Below are positions 1 to 7,041 of a DNA stretch of 64,000 nucleotides, one piece after another. A model generated the notes under the pieces. It searched no databases, was not told the origin of the DNA, and was given only the letters and a program-made list of their open reading frames with translations. The first letter of the stretch is position 1; each line of letters starts with the position of its first letter. Position numbers and translations under genes: made by a program. Source of the stretch: Prauserella marina. GTDB taxonomy: Bacteria > Actinomycetota > Actinomycetes > Mycobacteriales > Pseudonocardiaceae. The stretch covers positions 5,309,001 to 5,373,000 of the forward strand of contig NZ_CP016353.1 of NCBI RefSeq assembly GCF_002240355.1, given 5' to 3'.

Positions 1-2
1 CG

Positions 3-200
3 ACTCCGGAGCGCGGCATCGAGGTCAGCGTCGTGAGTGTCCAGCCGAACACCGCCCAGCTCGCCGACGTGCTCGCGCTCGCGGCATCGGGCGTGCTCGA
101 ACCGAGGGTCGCGGGCAAGGTGCCGCTGACCGAGGCGGCAACGGCCTACCGCAAGGTCGCCGGTGGCGGCCAGCGGGGCAGGTGGCTGCTGCTTCCCTGA
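3..200 (+). CDS. Zinc-binding dehydrogenase/quinone oxidoreductase, C-terminal part
   Basis: Only the last 65 residues are in the window; the start lies upstream. The tail reads as the end of an NADP-dependent medium-chain dehydrogenase: a stretch resembling LAALAASGVLEPRV, then the typical VPLTEAATAYRKV segment and a final G-RGRWLLLP. In this family that tail follows the Rossmann fold and packs next to the active site. No nucleotide-binding motif is visible because it would lie upstream. Family call fairly safe, substrate unknown. Confidence 0.6.
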   Translation, partial: TPERGIEVSVVSVQPNTAQLADVLALAASGVLEPRVAGKVPLTEAATAYRKVAGGGQRGRWLLLP

Positions 201-299
201 CGTCCCGGGTTTGCGGTTTTCGCAAAGAACTTTGTCGTCATCCCGGTTCGCGAGGCACGGTGGGCGGAACCCGAAGGTGACGACAGGAATGGGACGACC

Positions 300-899
300 G
301 TGGACCAGCAATTCTGGGAAGACCGGTACGGCGAGCGCGATCAACTGTTCAGCGGCGACCCCAACGGGGTGCTCGTCACGGAGGTCACCGGTCTGGAGCC
401 GGGGCAGGCACTCGACGTCGGGTGCGGAGAGGGCGGTGACGCGATCTGGCTGGCAAGGCAGGGCTGGCGGGTTACGGCCATCGACATCTCCAAGACGGCG
501 CTGCGCCGTGCCGCGGCGAACTCCGCTGACCTGGCCGATCGCGTCGCGTGGACGCACGGCGATCTCACCACGACGCCGCTGCCCTCCCGCGCGTTCGACC
601 TGGTTTCGCTGCAGTATTTCCCGCTCCCGCGCGGAAACCCGGCCACGCTCAGGACTCTGCTCGACACCGTCGTGCCAGGCGGAAACCTGCTGTTCGTCAG
701 CCACGACATCAGCGACCTCGACCCGGACCCCGAGCGCGGTTTCGATCCTGGCGACTTCTTCCAGCCCGCCGACGCGGCAACCCTGCTCGACGAGAACTGG
801 ACGGTGCTCGTCGACGAAACCAGGCCGAGGAACACTCCTCCGCCGGAGGGGACCCGGCACACGCACGACACAGTCCTTCGCGCGCGCCGCGACCGCTGA
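300..899 (+). CDS. Class I SAM-dependent methyltransferase (TehB/thiopurine methyltransferase-like)
   Basis: 199 residues, close to the usual size of small cytosolic class I methyltransferases. Motif I, DVGCGEGG, is at residues 39-46, followed by the acidic ribose-binding residue in AIDIS near 59 and a post-motif VAWTHGDLTTTPLP. The N-terminal FWEDRYGERDQLFSG block is typical of TehB-like enzymes that methylate small or toxic compounds. A GTG start is chosen because AGGAA lies about 10 bases upstream and the usual N-terminal WE-RY motif begins at once. The substrate cannot be read from the sequence. Confidence 0.8.
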   Translation: MDQQFWEDRYGERDQLFSGDPNGVLVTEVTGLEPGQALDVGCGEGGDAIWLARQGWRVTAIDISKTALRRAAANSADLADRVAWTHGDLTTTPLPSRAFDLVSLQYFPLPRGNPATLRTLLDTVVPGGNLLFVSHDISDLDPDPERGFDPGDFFQPADAATLLDENWTVLVDETRPRNTPPPEGTRHTHDTVLRARRDR

Positions 900-963
900 G
901 CTGGCGAACACGGCGGCGGAAAACGGCTGGTCACCACGTTCGGCGCCGCGTAACGTCGAGGGC

Positions 964-1575
964 ATGCGCATCCGACATCGCGGGCGGGAGCCGTGGGTGC
1001 ACGCCGACGCGTGGATCGCGCCGACGGCGACGCTCATCGGGGACGTGCGAATCGGCGCACACGCACGTGTGCTGTCCGGAGCGGTACTCGACGGCGAGAA
1101 TTCCAGAGTCACGGTCGGCGACTACGGCATCGTCTGCGAACACGCCGTACTGCGAGCGTCCTCCGTCGCCGGAGACCAGCCTGTCGACCTCGGCGACCAT
1201 GTTTTCGTCGGTCCACACGCGACGCTGCTCGGCTGTGCCGTCGGCGGCTGTTCCTACCTGGCCACCAATGTGACCGTGTTGCAGAACGCCGGCCTCGGTA
1301 CAGGAAGCACCATCGCCGTCGGCGCGCTCGTGCACGCCGGGACGACCATCGAACCGGAGTTCTTCGTACCACCGTTCACCGTCGCGCTCGGCGATCCGGT
1401 ACGGCTACTCGCTCCGGGAGACCCGGAGCTACCGGCGGCGGTGCGCGCCGTCGGCTTCGCCGAGACGGCGTTCGGTGCCACAGCACAGTGGACGGACCGC
1501 GCCCGGCGTGCCGAGCAGGCAACCGAAACACGCTCGGCCGAGTTCGCCGCACATGCCGACGACGTCGTACTGTGA
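964..1575 (+). CDS. Left-handed beta-helix (hexapeptide repeat) protein, gamma-carbonic anhydrase-like
   Basis: 203 residues. The middle is built of hexapeptide turns (IGDVRIGAHARV, VDLGDHVFVGPHATLLGCAV, LGTGSTIAVGALV), the fold of gamma-carbonic anhydrases and acyltransferases. In gamma-carbonic anhydrases the zinc sits on three histidines, one pair in an IGHGAVLHGC-like turn. Here the equivalent turn reads VGPHATLLGC and keeps only one. A transferase or structural role is therefore as likely as carbonic anhydrase. The start is the first Met before the repeat region; the reading frame is open far upstream but has no convincing earlier start. Confidence 0.7.
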   Translation: MRIRHRGREPWVHADAWIAPTATLIGDVRIGAHARVLSGAVLDGENSRVTVGDYGIVCEHAVLRASSVAGDQPVDLGDHVFVGPHATLLGCAVGGCSYLATNVTVLQNAGLGTGSTIAVGALVHAGTTIEPEFFVPPFTVALGDPVRLLAPGDPELPAAVRAVGFAETAFGATAQWTDRARRAEQATETRSAEFAAHADDVVL

Positions 1576-1615
1576 GCACCCAACACGGCGAACAGGAAGG
1601 CGCGGGAAGAACGGG

Positions 1616-2503
1616 ATGACATCCGTATCCATCGAGCCAATCACGGTGGCCGACAAGGACAGCGGGCCCTACGCGGTCACATCGGGACCGGACGGCGCGC
1701 TGTGGTTCACCATGGTCCACAGTGGCCGAATCGGTACGCTGCGCTCCGGCCGAGAGCTGGAAACCCACCAGCTCACCCCGGAGTGCGGGCCGACGATCAT
1801 CGCCGCCGGCAGCGACGGCGCACTGTGGTTCACGGAATACAAGGCGCATCGCGTCGGCAGAATCACCGCTGACGGCGACGTCACCGAATTCTCACTGCCC
1901 ACGGCCGAATCCGGACCGTTCGGGATCGCGCCGGGTCCAGACGGCGCGCTATGGTTCACCGAAACCACGGCGGGAAAAATCGGGAGGATCACCACGGCCG
2001 GCGAGGTCACCGAGTACGCGCTACCGACAGCGACGGCGTTTCCCTCGGCCATCGTCGCGGGGCCCGGCGGGAAGATGTGGTTCACCCTCAACCAGGACAA
2101 CGCCATCGGCAGCATCGACGTGGACGGCGTCGTCGAGGAATTCCCGTTGCCGACACCGGCGGCGGGACCGGTCGGGATCGCCGATGGCGAGGACGAAGCG
2201 CTCTGGTTCGTCGAGATCGCGGCGGGCGCGATCGGACGGATGACGAAGGACGGCGACATCACCGAGTTCTCACTCCCCGATCCCGAAGCCCGTCCACACG
2301 CGATCATCGCGGGCGGCGACGGTGCCTTGTGGTTCACCGAGTGGGGAGCCAATCGCGTCGGCCGGATCACCTACGACGGCGAGATCTCGGAGTACGATCT
2401 GCCCGGCCACCACAGCGAACCACACGGCATCACACTCGGCCCGGACGGTGCACTGTGGACGGCGATGGAGACCGGCGCGCTCGCGCGGATCGAGCCTCGG
2501 TGA
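1616..2503 (+). CDS. vgb: Virginiamycin B lyase (streptogramin B lyase)
   Basis: 295 residues forming a seven-bladed beta-propeller: seven copies of a GPDGALWFTE-like blade motif. The family opens the thioester-like lactone ring of streptogramin B antibiotics by Mg-dependent elimination. From memory of the staphylococcal Vgb structure the key residues are His228, Glu268, His270 and Glu284. This protein has His228 (ARPHA), Glu268 and His270 (SEPHG) and Glu285 (TAMETG), so all four positions are kept with one inserted residue. Many actinomycete Vgb-like propellers are unassigned, but catalytic conservation makes true lyase activity likely. The start is the Met giving the family's normal length. 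Confidence 0.85.
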   Translation: MTSVSIEPITVADKDSGPYAVTSGPDGALWFTMVHSGRIGTLRSGRELETHQLTPECGPTIIAAGSDGALWFTEYKAHRVGRITADGDVTEFSLPTAESGPFGIAPGPDGALWFTETTAGKIGRITTAGEVTEYALPTATAFPSAIVAGPGGKMWFTLNQDNAIGSIDVDGVVEEFPLPTPAAGPVGIADGEDEALWFVEIAAGAIGRMTKDGDITEFSLPDPEARPHAIIAGGDGALWFTEWGANRVGRITYDGEISEYDLPGHHSEPHGITLGPDGALWTAMETGALARIEPR

Positions 2504-2528
2504 ACCCGGCCCGCGCGAACGGACGTCC

Positions 2529-3272
2529 ATGAACGACGAGCGTTTTCCCTTCACCGTCGCCGACCGCCTCGCAACGCTGCCCTCTGTACTCGCCGTTACG
2601 CTCGGCGGTTCACGAGCTCAGGGAATCCATCGCGACGACAGCGATTGGGACTTCGCCGTCTACTACCGGGGCTCGTTCGATCCGGCCACGCTGCGCGCGA
2701 TCGGCTGGGAGGGCGAGGTTTCCGGTATCGGCGAGTGGGGTGGCGGCGTCTTCAACGGCGGCGCGTGGCTCACCGTCGAGGGCCGCCACGTCGACGTCCA
2801 CTATCGCGATCTCGACGTGGTCGAGCACGAGCTCGCCGAAGCGAAGCAAGGCCGGTTCCGGTGGGAACCTCTGATGTTCCACCTCGCCGGCATCCCGAGC
2901 TACCTCGTCGTCGGCGAGCTCGCACTGAGCAAGGTCCTGCGGGGAACACTGCCCAACCCCGCCTACCCCGTGGCATTGCGCGAGGCGGCACCACCGGTGT
3001 GGCGGGACAAAGCCGCACACACCCTGCGCTACGCCGAGAGCGCCTACGTTCCCCTCGGGCAGGCGACCGAACTCGCGGGAGCCATCGCCACCGCCGCCTT
3101 GCAGGAAGCGCACGCGGTACTGGCCGAGCGCGGCGACTGGCCCACCAACGAGAAACGCCTGCTACGACAGGCCGGACTGCGCGACATCGACACGGTCGTC
3201 TCGGAACTCACACCGGAAACGCTCGCGGACGCGCTCTTCTCGGCGAGGCGGATACTCGGGATCAAGCATTGA
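2529..3272 (+). CDS. Nucleotidyltransferase domain protein
   Basis: 247 residues. The N-terminus has the polymerase-beta-type signature: GGSRAQGIHRDDSDWDFAVYY, that is G-S-x10-D-x-D for metal and NTP binding, with a third acidic residue in HVDVHYRD near 95. Such proteins transfer a nucleotide to a small molecule, as aminoglycoside and lincosamide nucleotidyltransferases do, or to a protein, as MNT antitoxins do. The alpha-helical C-terminus fits either. It starts 25 bases after the virginiamycin B lyase stop, so co-transcription is plausible. Substrate not assignable. Confidence 0.75.
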   Translation: MNDERFPFTVADRLATLPSVLAVTLGGSRAQGIHRDDSDWDFAVYYRGSFDPATLRAIGWEGEVSGIGEWGGGVFNGGAWLTVEGRHVDVHYRDLDVVEHELAEAKQGRFRWEPLMFHLAGIPSYLVVGELALSKVLRGTLPNPAYPVALREAAPPVWRDKAAHTLRYAESAYVPLGQATELAGAIATAALQEAHAVLAERGDWPTNEKRLLRQAGLRDIDTVVSELTPETLADALFSARRILGIKH

Positions 3273-3282
3273 CACCGCCCTT

Positions 3283-4299
3283 TCAAGCCCGGTAGCGGTC
3301 GCCGAGCGCGGCGAAGGCCGCCTTCGGCTCCCACGGCAGTTCGGGATAGGTTTCGCCACAACCGTCTTCCAGGACGCGGACGAGGCCGTATGAGGCGACG
3401 TCGAGATCGGTGTCCGGCGCCTCGCGGTGAGGCAGGTTGTAGGTGGCGAACGTGCACCAGAACGCGGTGTCGATTCCGGCATCCTCGAAGAGGTCGAGCG
3501 ATTCGCGCAGGTATCGAACCTGCTCGGTCTCGTCCCTGACGAAGTCGCCCTTCAAGCCGACCGCGCGTCCGTGCTCGTCCCAGTCCACCATGGACATTCC
3601 GTGCGCGCCGAGGTCGATCGCCCCCTTGAAGGTCGTGCAGCCGAACTCGGTGATGGCCACCGGTTTGCCGCCTCCGGCCAACTTCCTGATCGCGTCGGCA
3701 TAATTGTCGGCCACCTGGGCGGAGTAATAGGCGTCGACACCGACGATGTCGAACGGGTCCCAGTCGACCGGTTCGGAGGGGATGGCCGCGTAGGTCACTT
3801 TGCCCCCGAAGTTCTCCCGCGCCAAGGCGACTGCCTCGCGGAGAAAGTCGTTGAGCCGCAAGGGAAGTTCCCGCAACGCCGCAGCCAGTTCGGGACCTGG
3901 CTCGCTCAGCAGGGACAACCGTTCGCCGAGCGAGGCACCCGGCAAGAAGCCCTTGGTGAACAACATCAGTTCCGCACCGGTCACGAGGACGACCTCGGCG
4001 CCCTCTCGCCGTAGCCGCTCAGCCCTTCGCGCGCAGTCGGCGAGCAGGTCAAGCAGCTCCGCCGTGGTCAGGTCGTTGGTGAACGGGGAGAACCAGACCT
4101 CCAGCCCCTCCGAGAAGGCGTGCCGTGCGGCCACGTCGATGCGATGTGGATCGCCGCCGGTGATCCGCACCGCCGTGCAGTGCAGATCGTTCTTGATGAT
4201 CCGCATTTCCCTCCGCACGCGTTCCGGCTCGAACGGTTCGTGGGTGCTGCCGCCCCCATCGAGAAATCCCGTGTCGTAGGTGATGCCCTTGCCGCGCAT
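3283..4299 (-). CDS. Putative TIM-barrel glycoside hydrolase-like protein of unknown substrate
   Basis: 338 residues, no signal peptide, so cytosolic. Strand-like segments alternate with helices as in a (beta/alpha)8 barrel: AVRITGGDP, LEVWFSPF, EVVLVTGAELMLF, VTYAAIP, DIVGVDAYYS, PVAITEFGC, TAFWCTFATYNLPH. The TEFGC segment resembles the beta-7 nucleophile strand of clan GH-A glycosidases, but the expected Asn-Glu acid/base pair on strand 4 is not obvious. It is divergent from a TetR gene and sits directly under a perfect inverted repeat, so it is probably that regulator's target. Relatives are often labelled abortive infection protein, which I see no reason to accept here. Confidence 0.55.
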   Translation of the reverse strand: MRGKGITYDTGFLDGGGSTHEPFEPERVRREMRIIKNDLHCTAVRITGGDPHRIDVAARHAFSEGLEVWFSPFTNDLTTAELLDLLADCARRAERLRREGAEVVLVTGAELMLFTKGFLPGASLGERLSLLSEPGPELAAALRELPLRLNDFLREAVALARENFGGKVTYAAIPSEPVDWDPFDIVGVDAYYSAQVADNYADAIRKLAGGGKPVAITEFGCTTFKGAIDLGAHGMSMVDWDEHGRAVGLKGDFVRDETEQVRYLRESLDLFEDAGIDTAFWCTFATYNLPHREAPDTDLDVASYGLVRVLEDGCGETYPELPWEPKAAFAALGDRYRA

Positions 4300-4308
4300 G
4301 CTCCTCCA

Positions 4309-4341
4309 TTCAATTAAGGTACTTCACGTACCTTAATTGAA
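4309..4341. promoter_or_regulatory. TetR operator 1, perfect 14-bp inverted repeat
   Basis: TTCAATTAAGGTAC and its exact reverse complement GTACCTTAATTGAA are separated by five bases. The repeat lies 10 bases upstream of the TIM-barrel gene start and 47 bases upstream of the TetR gene. It is A+T-rich against its surroundings. Its inner core GGTAC-N5-GTACC recurs at 4372-4386. Confidence 0.8.
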
Positions 4342-4370
4342 CGTCTCCTCGACCGCAAACGGCCCCGGTT

Positions 4371-4387
4371 CGGTACGGTTCGTACCG
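4371..4387. promoter_or_regulatory. TetR operator 2, 7-bp inverted repeat abutting the tetR start
   Basis: CGGTACG-GTT-CGTACCG ends one base before the ATG of the TetR gene. It shares the core GGTAC-N5-GTACC with the upstream operator. The centres of the two sites are 54 bp apart, about five helical turns. A repressor bound here would block transcription or translation start of its own gene. Confidence 0.65.
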
Positions 4388-4993
4388 ATGACGGACAAGA
4401 CTCCCACCGGACGGCGCCGGGGCGCCGCCCTCGAAGAGGCGATACTGGCTGCCGCCGTCGAGGAATTCACCGAGAACGGCTACCCGGGCATGACCATGGA
4501 CCGCGTCGCGAAGCGGGCCGGTACCAACAAGAACGCGATCTACCGCCGCTGGCCGGGCAGGGCCGCGCTGGGGATCGCGGCCTATCGCAGAATGGTGGAG
4601 CGCGAACTACGCCCGCCGGACACCGGCGACCTCCGCGACGACGTACTGGCCGTACTGCGCAAGATGAACGGCGACCTTTCCGCGCCGGGCGGAGACCTCC
4701 TGCGCGGCCTGCTCGCCGGAGCGGCAACCGAACCCGAGCTGCTTCCCCAGCTCCACGAACTGATCACCACGAGCGGCGCGGAACCATGGCTGACGATTCT
4801 CGGCCGCGCCGTCGCCAGGGGTGACATCAAACCCGAGGCACTGCATCCCCGGGTCGCCACCGTCGCGATCACTTTGCTGCGCAACGAATACGTGACGCGC
4901 GGGCTCGCCTCGGTGCCCGACGCCGTGCTCGTCGACATCGTGGACGAGGTCTACCTTCCGCTGCTGTCCGCGCGAGGCGCGATCAATCCATGA
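4388..4993 (+). CDS. TetR/AcrR family transcriptional regulator
   Basis: 201 residues. The N-terminal DNA-binding domain is clear: AILAAAVEEFTENGYPGMTMDRVAKRAGTNKNAIYRRWPGR at about residues 16-56, a canonical TetR helix-turn-helix with the YRRW recognition helix end. The C-terminal ligand domain is of the TetR_C_11 style (FMV-like LTILGRAVARGDI). It probably represses itself and the divergent TIM-barrel gene through the two GGTAC-N5-GTACC operators. The Met at the operator edge is used because it gives the normal domain length; there is little room for a Shine-Dalgarno site. Confidence 0.85.
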   Translation: MTDKTPTGRRRGAALEEAILAAAVEEFTENGYPGMTMDRVAKRAGTNKNAIYRRWPGRAALGIAAYRRMVERELRPPDTGDLRDDVLAVLRKMNGDLSAPGGDLLRGLLAGAATEPELLPQLHELITTSGAEPWLTILGRAVARGDIKPEALHPRVATVAITLLRNEYVTRGLASVPDAVLVDIVDEVYLPLLSARGAINP

Positions 4994-5000
4994 CGGACGG

Positions 5001-6035
5001 TCAGTCGGCGAGTAGCCGCCACGCGGCGAGAGCCAGCCGAGCCCTCGTCAGTCCCGCCTGTTCGGTCAGCTCGATCCCCATGACCTTGCCGACCTGGTCG
5101 AGCCTGCGGGCGACACTGCTGTGGTGCAGGTGAAGCAGTTCGGCCGAACGACGAAGGGAACCGGTCGCACAGTAGGCATCCAGGGTTTCCAGGTCTTCCG
5201 GTTCGGCCGCGATGCCAGCGATCGCGACCACGTCGGCGTTGTCCCGCAGCGTCTCGGATGAGACCTGGGCCAGCAACGCGAGTGCGCCGAGGTCGTCGTG
5301 GTGGACCACGGGATCGCGCGAACTCGTGAACCTGAGCGCTGTCCTCGCCTGCTGCCAGGACCGGTCGGCGCTCCCCGCGGTGCCGACGCCGGCCCTGACG
5401 CCGCTTGGAAGATGATTCGTGTCCACAGTGGTCGCCAGAATCACCCCGACCTCACTCAACGGCGCGGCCTTGACCAGCCGGGAAGGACAGATCAGCGCAC
5501 CGACCTTGTCGAGCGGGAGCCTCGAACGCACGGCGACGACCCGAACCGGCAGGTCGGCGGCGAAGCCGAGCAGCCGAAGCGCCCTGTTCCTCCCAGCCTC
5601 GTCACTGTCGGCGCTGATCACCAGTTCCACGAGGGCGGGATCGGCCATGGTGGTGCGAGCGGGCCCGTAGCGCTCGACGGTCGCCGCGACGGCGATGGCG
5701 AGGCGGTCGAGGACGACTTCGTCGAGCGGGCGGGGCCGGCCGGGACGCTCCAGCCACACGGTGCCGATCTCCTCGTCGTCGAGCGTGACCGGCCACGAGG
5801 TGGACACCGGTGACGGGGATCCGGTCGGCGCCTTGCCGTCCGGTCCCATCCGGATCGTGTTGCCCGACCCGTTGAGCAGGATGCCGGTGACACACTCCGA
5901 GAGCCCGGCCGAAGCCCTCGCCAGCGCGGGCAGGTCCACTCGCCTGCGCATCAGCGTGTCGTAGAACATCACGACCCTGACCACGCCTCCGGCTTCCGAA
6001 TCCAGTCGCGACAGCCGCTCAGCCATGACCTCCAT
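5001..6035 (-). CDS. PucR/CdaR-type transcriptional regulator
   Basis: 344 residues. The C-terminal 60 residues (LETLDAYCATGSLRRSAELLHLHHSSVARRLDQVGKVMGI) are the PucR C-terminal helix-turn-helix, with the characteristic cluster of histidines in the recognition helix. The central part resembles the GGDEF-like regulatory domain of CdaR proteins and the N-terminus a GAF-like sensor region. It is divergent from an esterase-ABC exporter operon, 95 bases away, which is the likely target. The convergent TetR gene ends 7 bases from its stop. Confidence 0.75.
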   Translation of the reverse strand: MEVMAERLSRLDSEAGGVVRVVMFYDTLMRRRVDLPALARASAGLSECVTGILLNGSGNTIRMGPDGKAPTGSPSPVSTSWPVTLDDEEIGTVWLERPGRPRPLDEVVLDRLAIAVAATVERYGPARTTMADPALVELVISADSDEAGRNRALRLLGFAADLPVRVVAVRSRLPLDKVGALICPSRLVKAAPLSEVGVILATTVDTNHLPSGVRAGVGTAGSADRSWQQARTALRFTSSRDPVVHHDDLGALALLAQVSSETLRDNADVVAIAGIAAEPEDLETLDAYCATGSLRRSAELLHLHHSSVARRLDQVGKVMGIELTEQAGLTRARLALAAWRLLAD

Positions 6036-6130
6036 GCCCGAAGGATAGGCGACGAACGGCGCACGAGACCGGTCGAACGCGCGACGGATGGCGGCTGAAC
6101 CCGGGGATGACCGGCGGGAGGATCACGGAC

Positions 6131-7027
6131 ATGGATCCCGAACTCGAAGCGTTCATCCCGCTGTTTCCCCGCGCCGACCTGAGCGATCCGGTCTCGGCCC
6201 GCAAGAGCTTCCACGAGCTGGCGACATCCATACCCGCGCCGGACACGAGCGGCATGGAGATCGAAAACCGCATGGTGCCTGCCGACCCCGACGTGCCGGT
6301 GCGCATCTACCGGCCGCACGCGGCACACGGGGCGATCGTCTGGTTGCACGGCGGCGGCTGGGTCATGGGAGACGTCGACACCGAGCACCCGTGGGCCGCG
6401 AGGCTCGCGGACATCTCAGGAGCCGTCGTGGTGTCGGTCGGCTACCGGCTCGCCCCTGAGAACCCGTTCCCCGCCGCGCTGGAAGACGCCTGCGCCGTAC
6501 TCGCCTGGACCTCCGAAAAGGCCGACGAGCTGGGTGTCGACCCCGGCCGGATCGCGGTGGGCGGGCACAGCGCGGGAGGTGGGATCGCCGCCGGAGTCGC
6601 GCTCTCGGCTCGCGACCAGCAAGGTCCGCCGATCCACTTCCAGCTGCTCAACCAACCCGGCCTCGACGACACCCAGGAATCGTGGTCGGCGCGCAACTCC
6701 ACCGACACCCCGTGGATGACAAGGGACAAGGTCGCCTCCGCGTGGAAGCACTATCTCGGCGGAGCCGAGGCGACGCCGTACGCCGCACCCACGAGGGCGA
6801 CCGACCTTTCCGGCCTGCCACCCGCCTTCATCGGCTCCGCGGAGTTCTGCCCGAACCGCGACGAGAACATCGCCTACGCCCAGCGCCTGCTACAGGCGGG
6901 GGTTTCGGTCGAGCTCCACCAGTGGGCAGGCACGTTCCACGGTTCACAGGCACTGCTGTCGGCCGAGGTGTCCCAGCGGCAGATCACCGAACTCGGCGAC
7001 GTACTGCGCCGCGCGCTGGCCAACTGA
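6131..7027 (+). CDS. Alpha/beta hydrolase, hormone-sensitive-lipase-type esterase
   Basis: 298 residues. Shows HGGGW at 73-77 (oxyanion hole) and GHSAGG with nucleophile Ser147. An acid in a SAEFCPNRDE-like region and a His in GTFHGSQ near 285 complete the triad. These are marks of the HSL (bacterial group IV) esterase family, soluble enzymes for short acyl esters. GGGAGG lies 9 bases upstream of the chosen ATG, so it is preferred over the Met 24 bases earlier. Its stop is 14 bases before the ABC exporter gene, suggesting an operon. Confidence 0.85.
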   Translation: MDPELEAFIPLFPRADLSDPVSARKSFHELATSIPAPDTSGMEIENRMVPADPDVPVRIYRPHAAHGAIVWLHGGGWVMGDVDTEHPWAARLADISGAVVVSVGYRLAPENPFPAALEDACAVLAWTSEKADELGVDPGRIAVGGHSAGGGIAAGVALSARDQQGPPIHFQLLNQPGLDDTQESWSARNSTDTPWMTRDKVASAWKHYLGGAEATPYAAPTRATDLSGLPPAFIGSAEFCPNRDENIAYAQRLLQAGVSVELHQWAGTFHGSQALLSAEVSQRQITELGDVLRRALAN

Positions 7028-7041
7028 CGGACGGGGAAACG

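Noticed and set aside
3283-4299. Abortive infection protein
   Set aside because: That label circulates for relatives, but there is no visible domain, toxin-like feature or defence context to support it.
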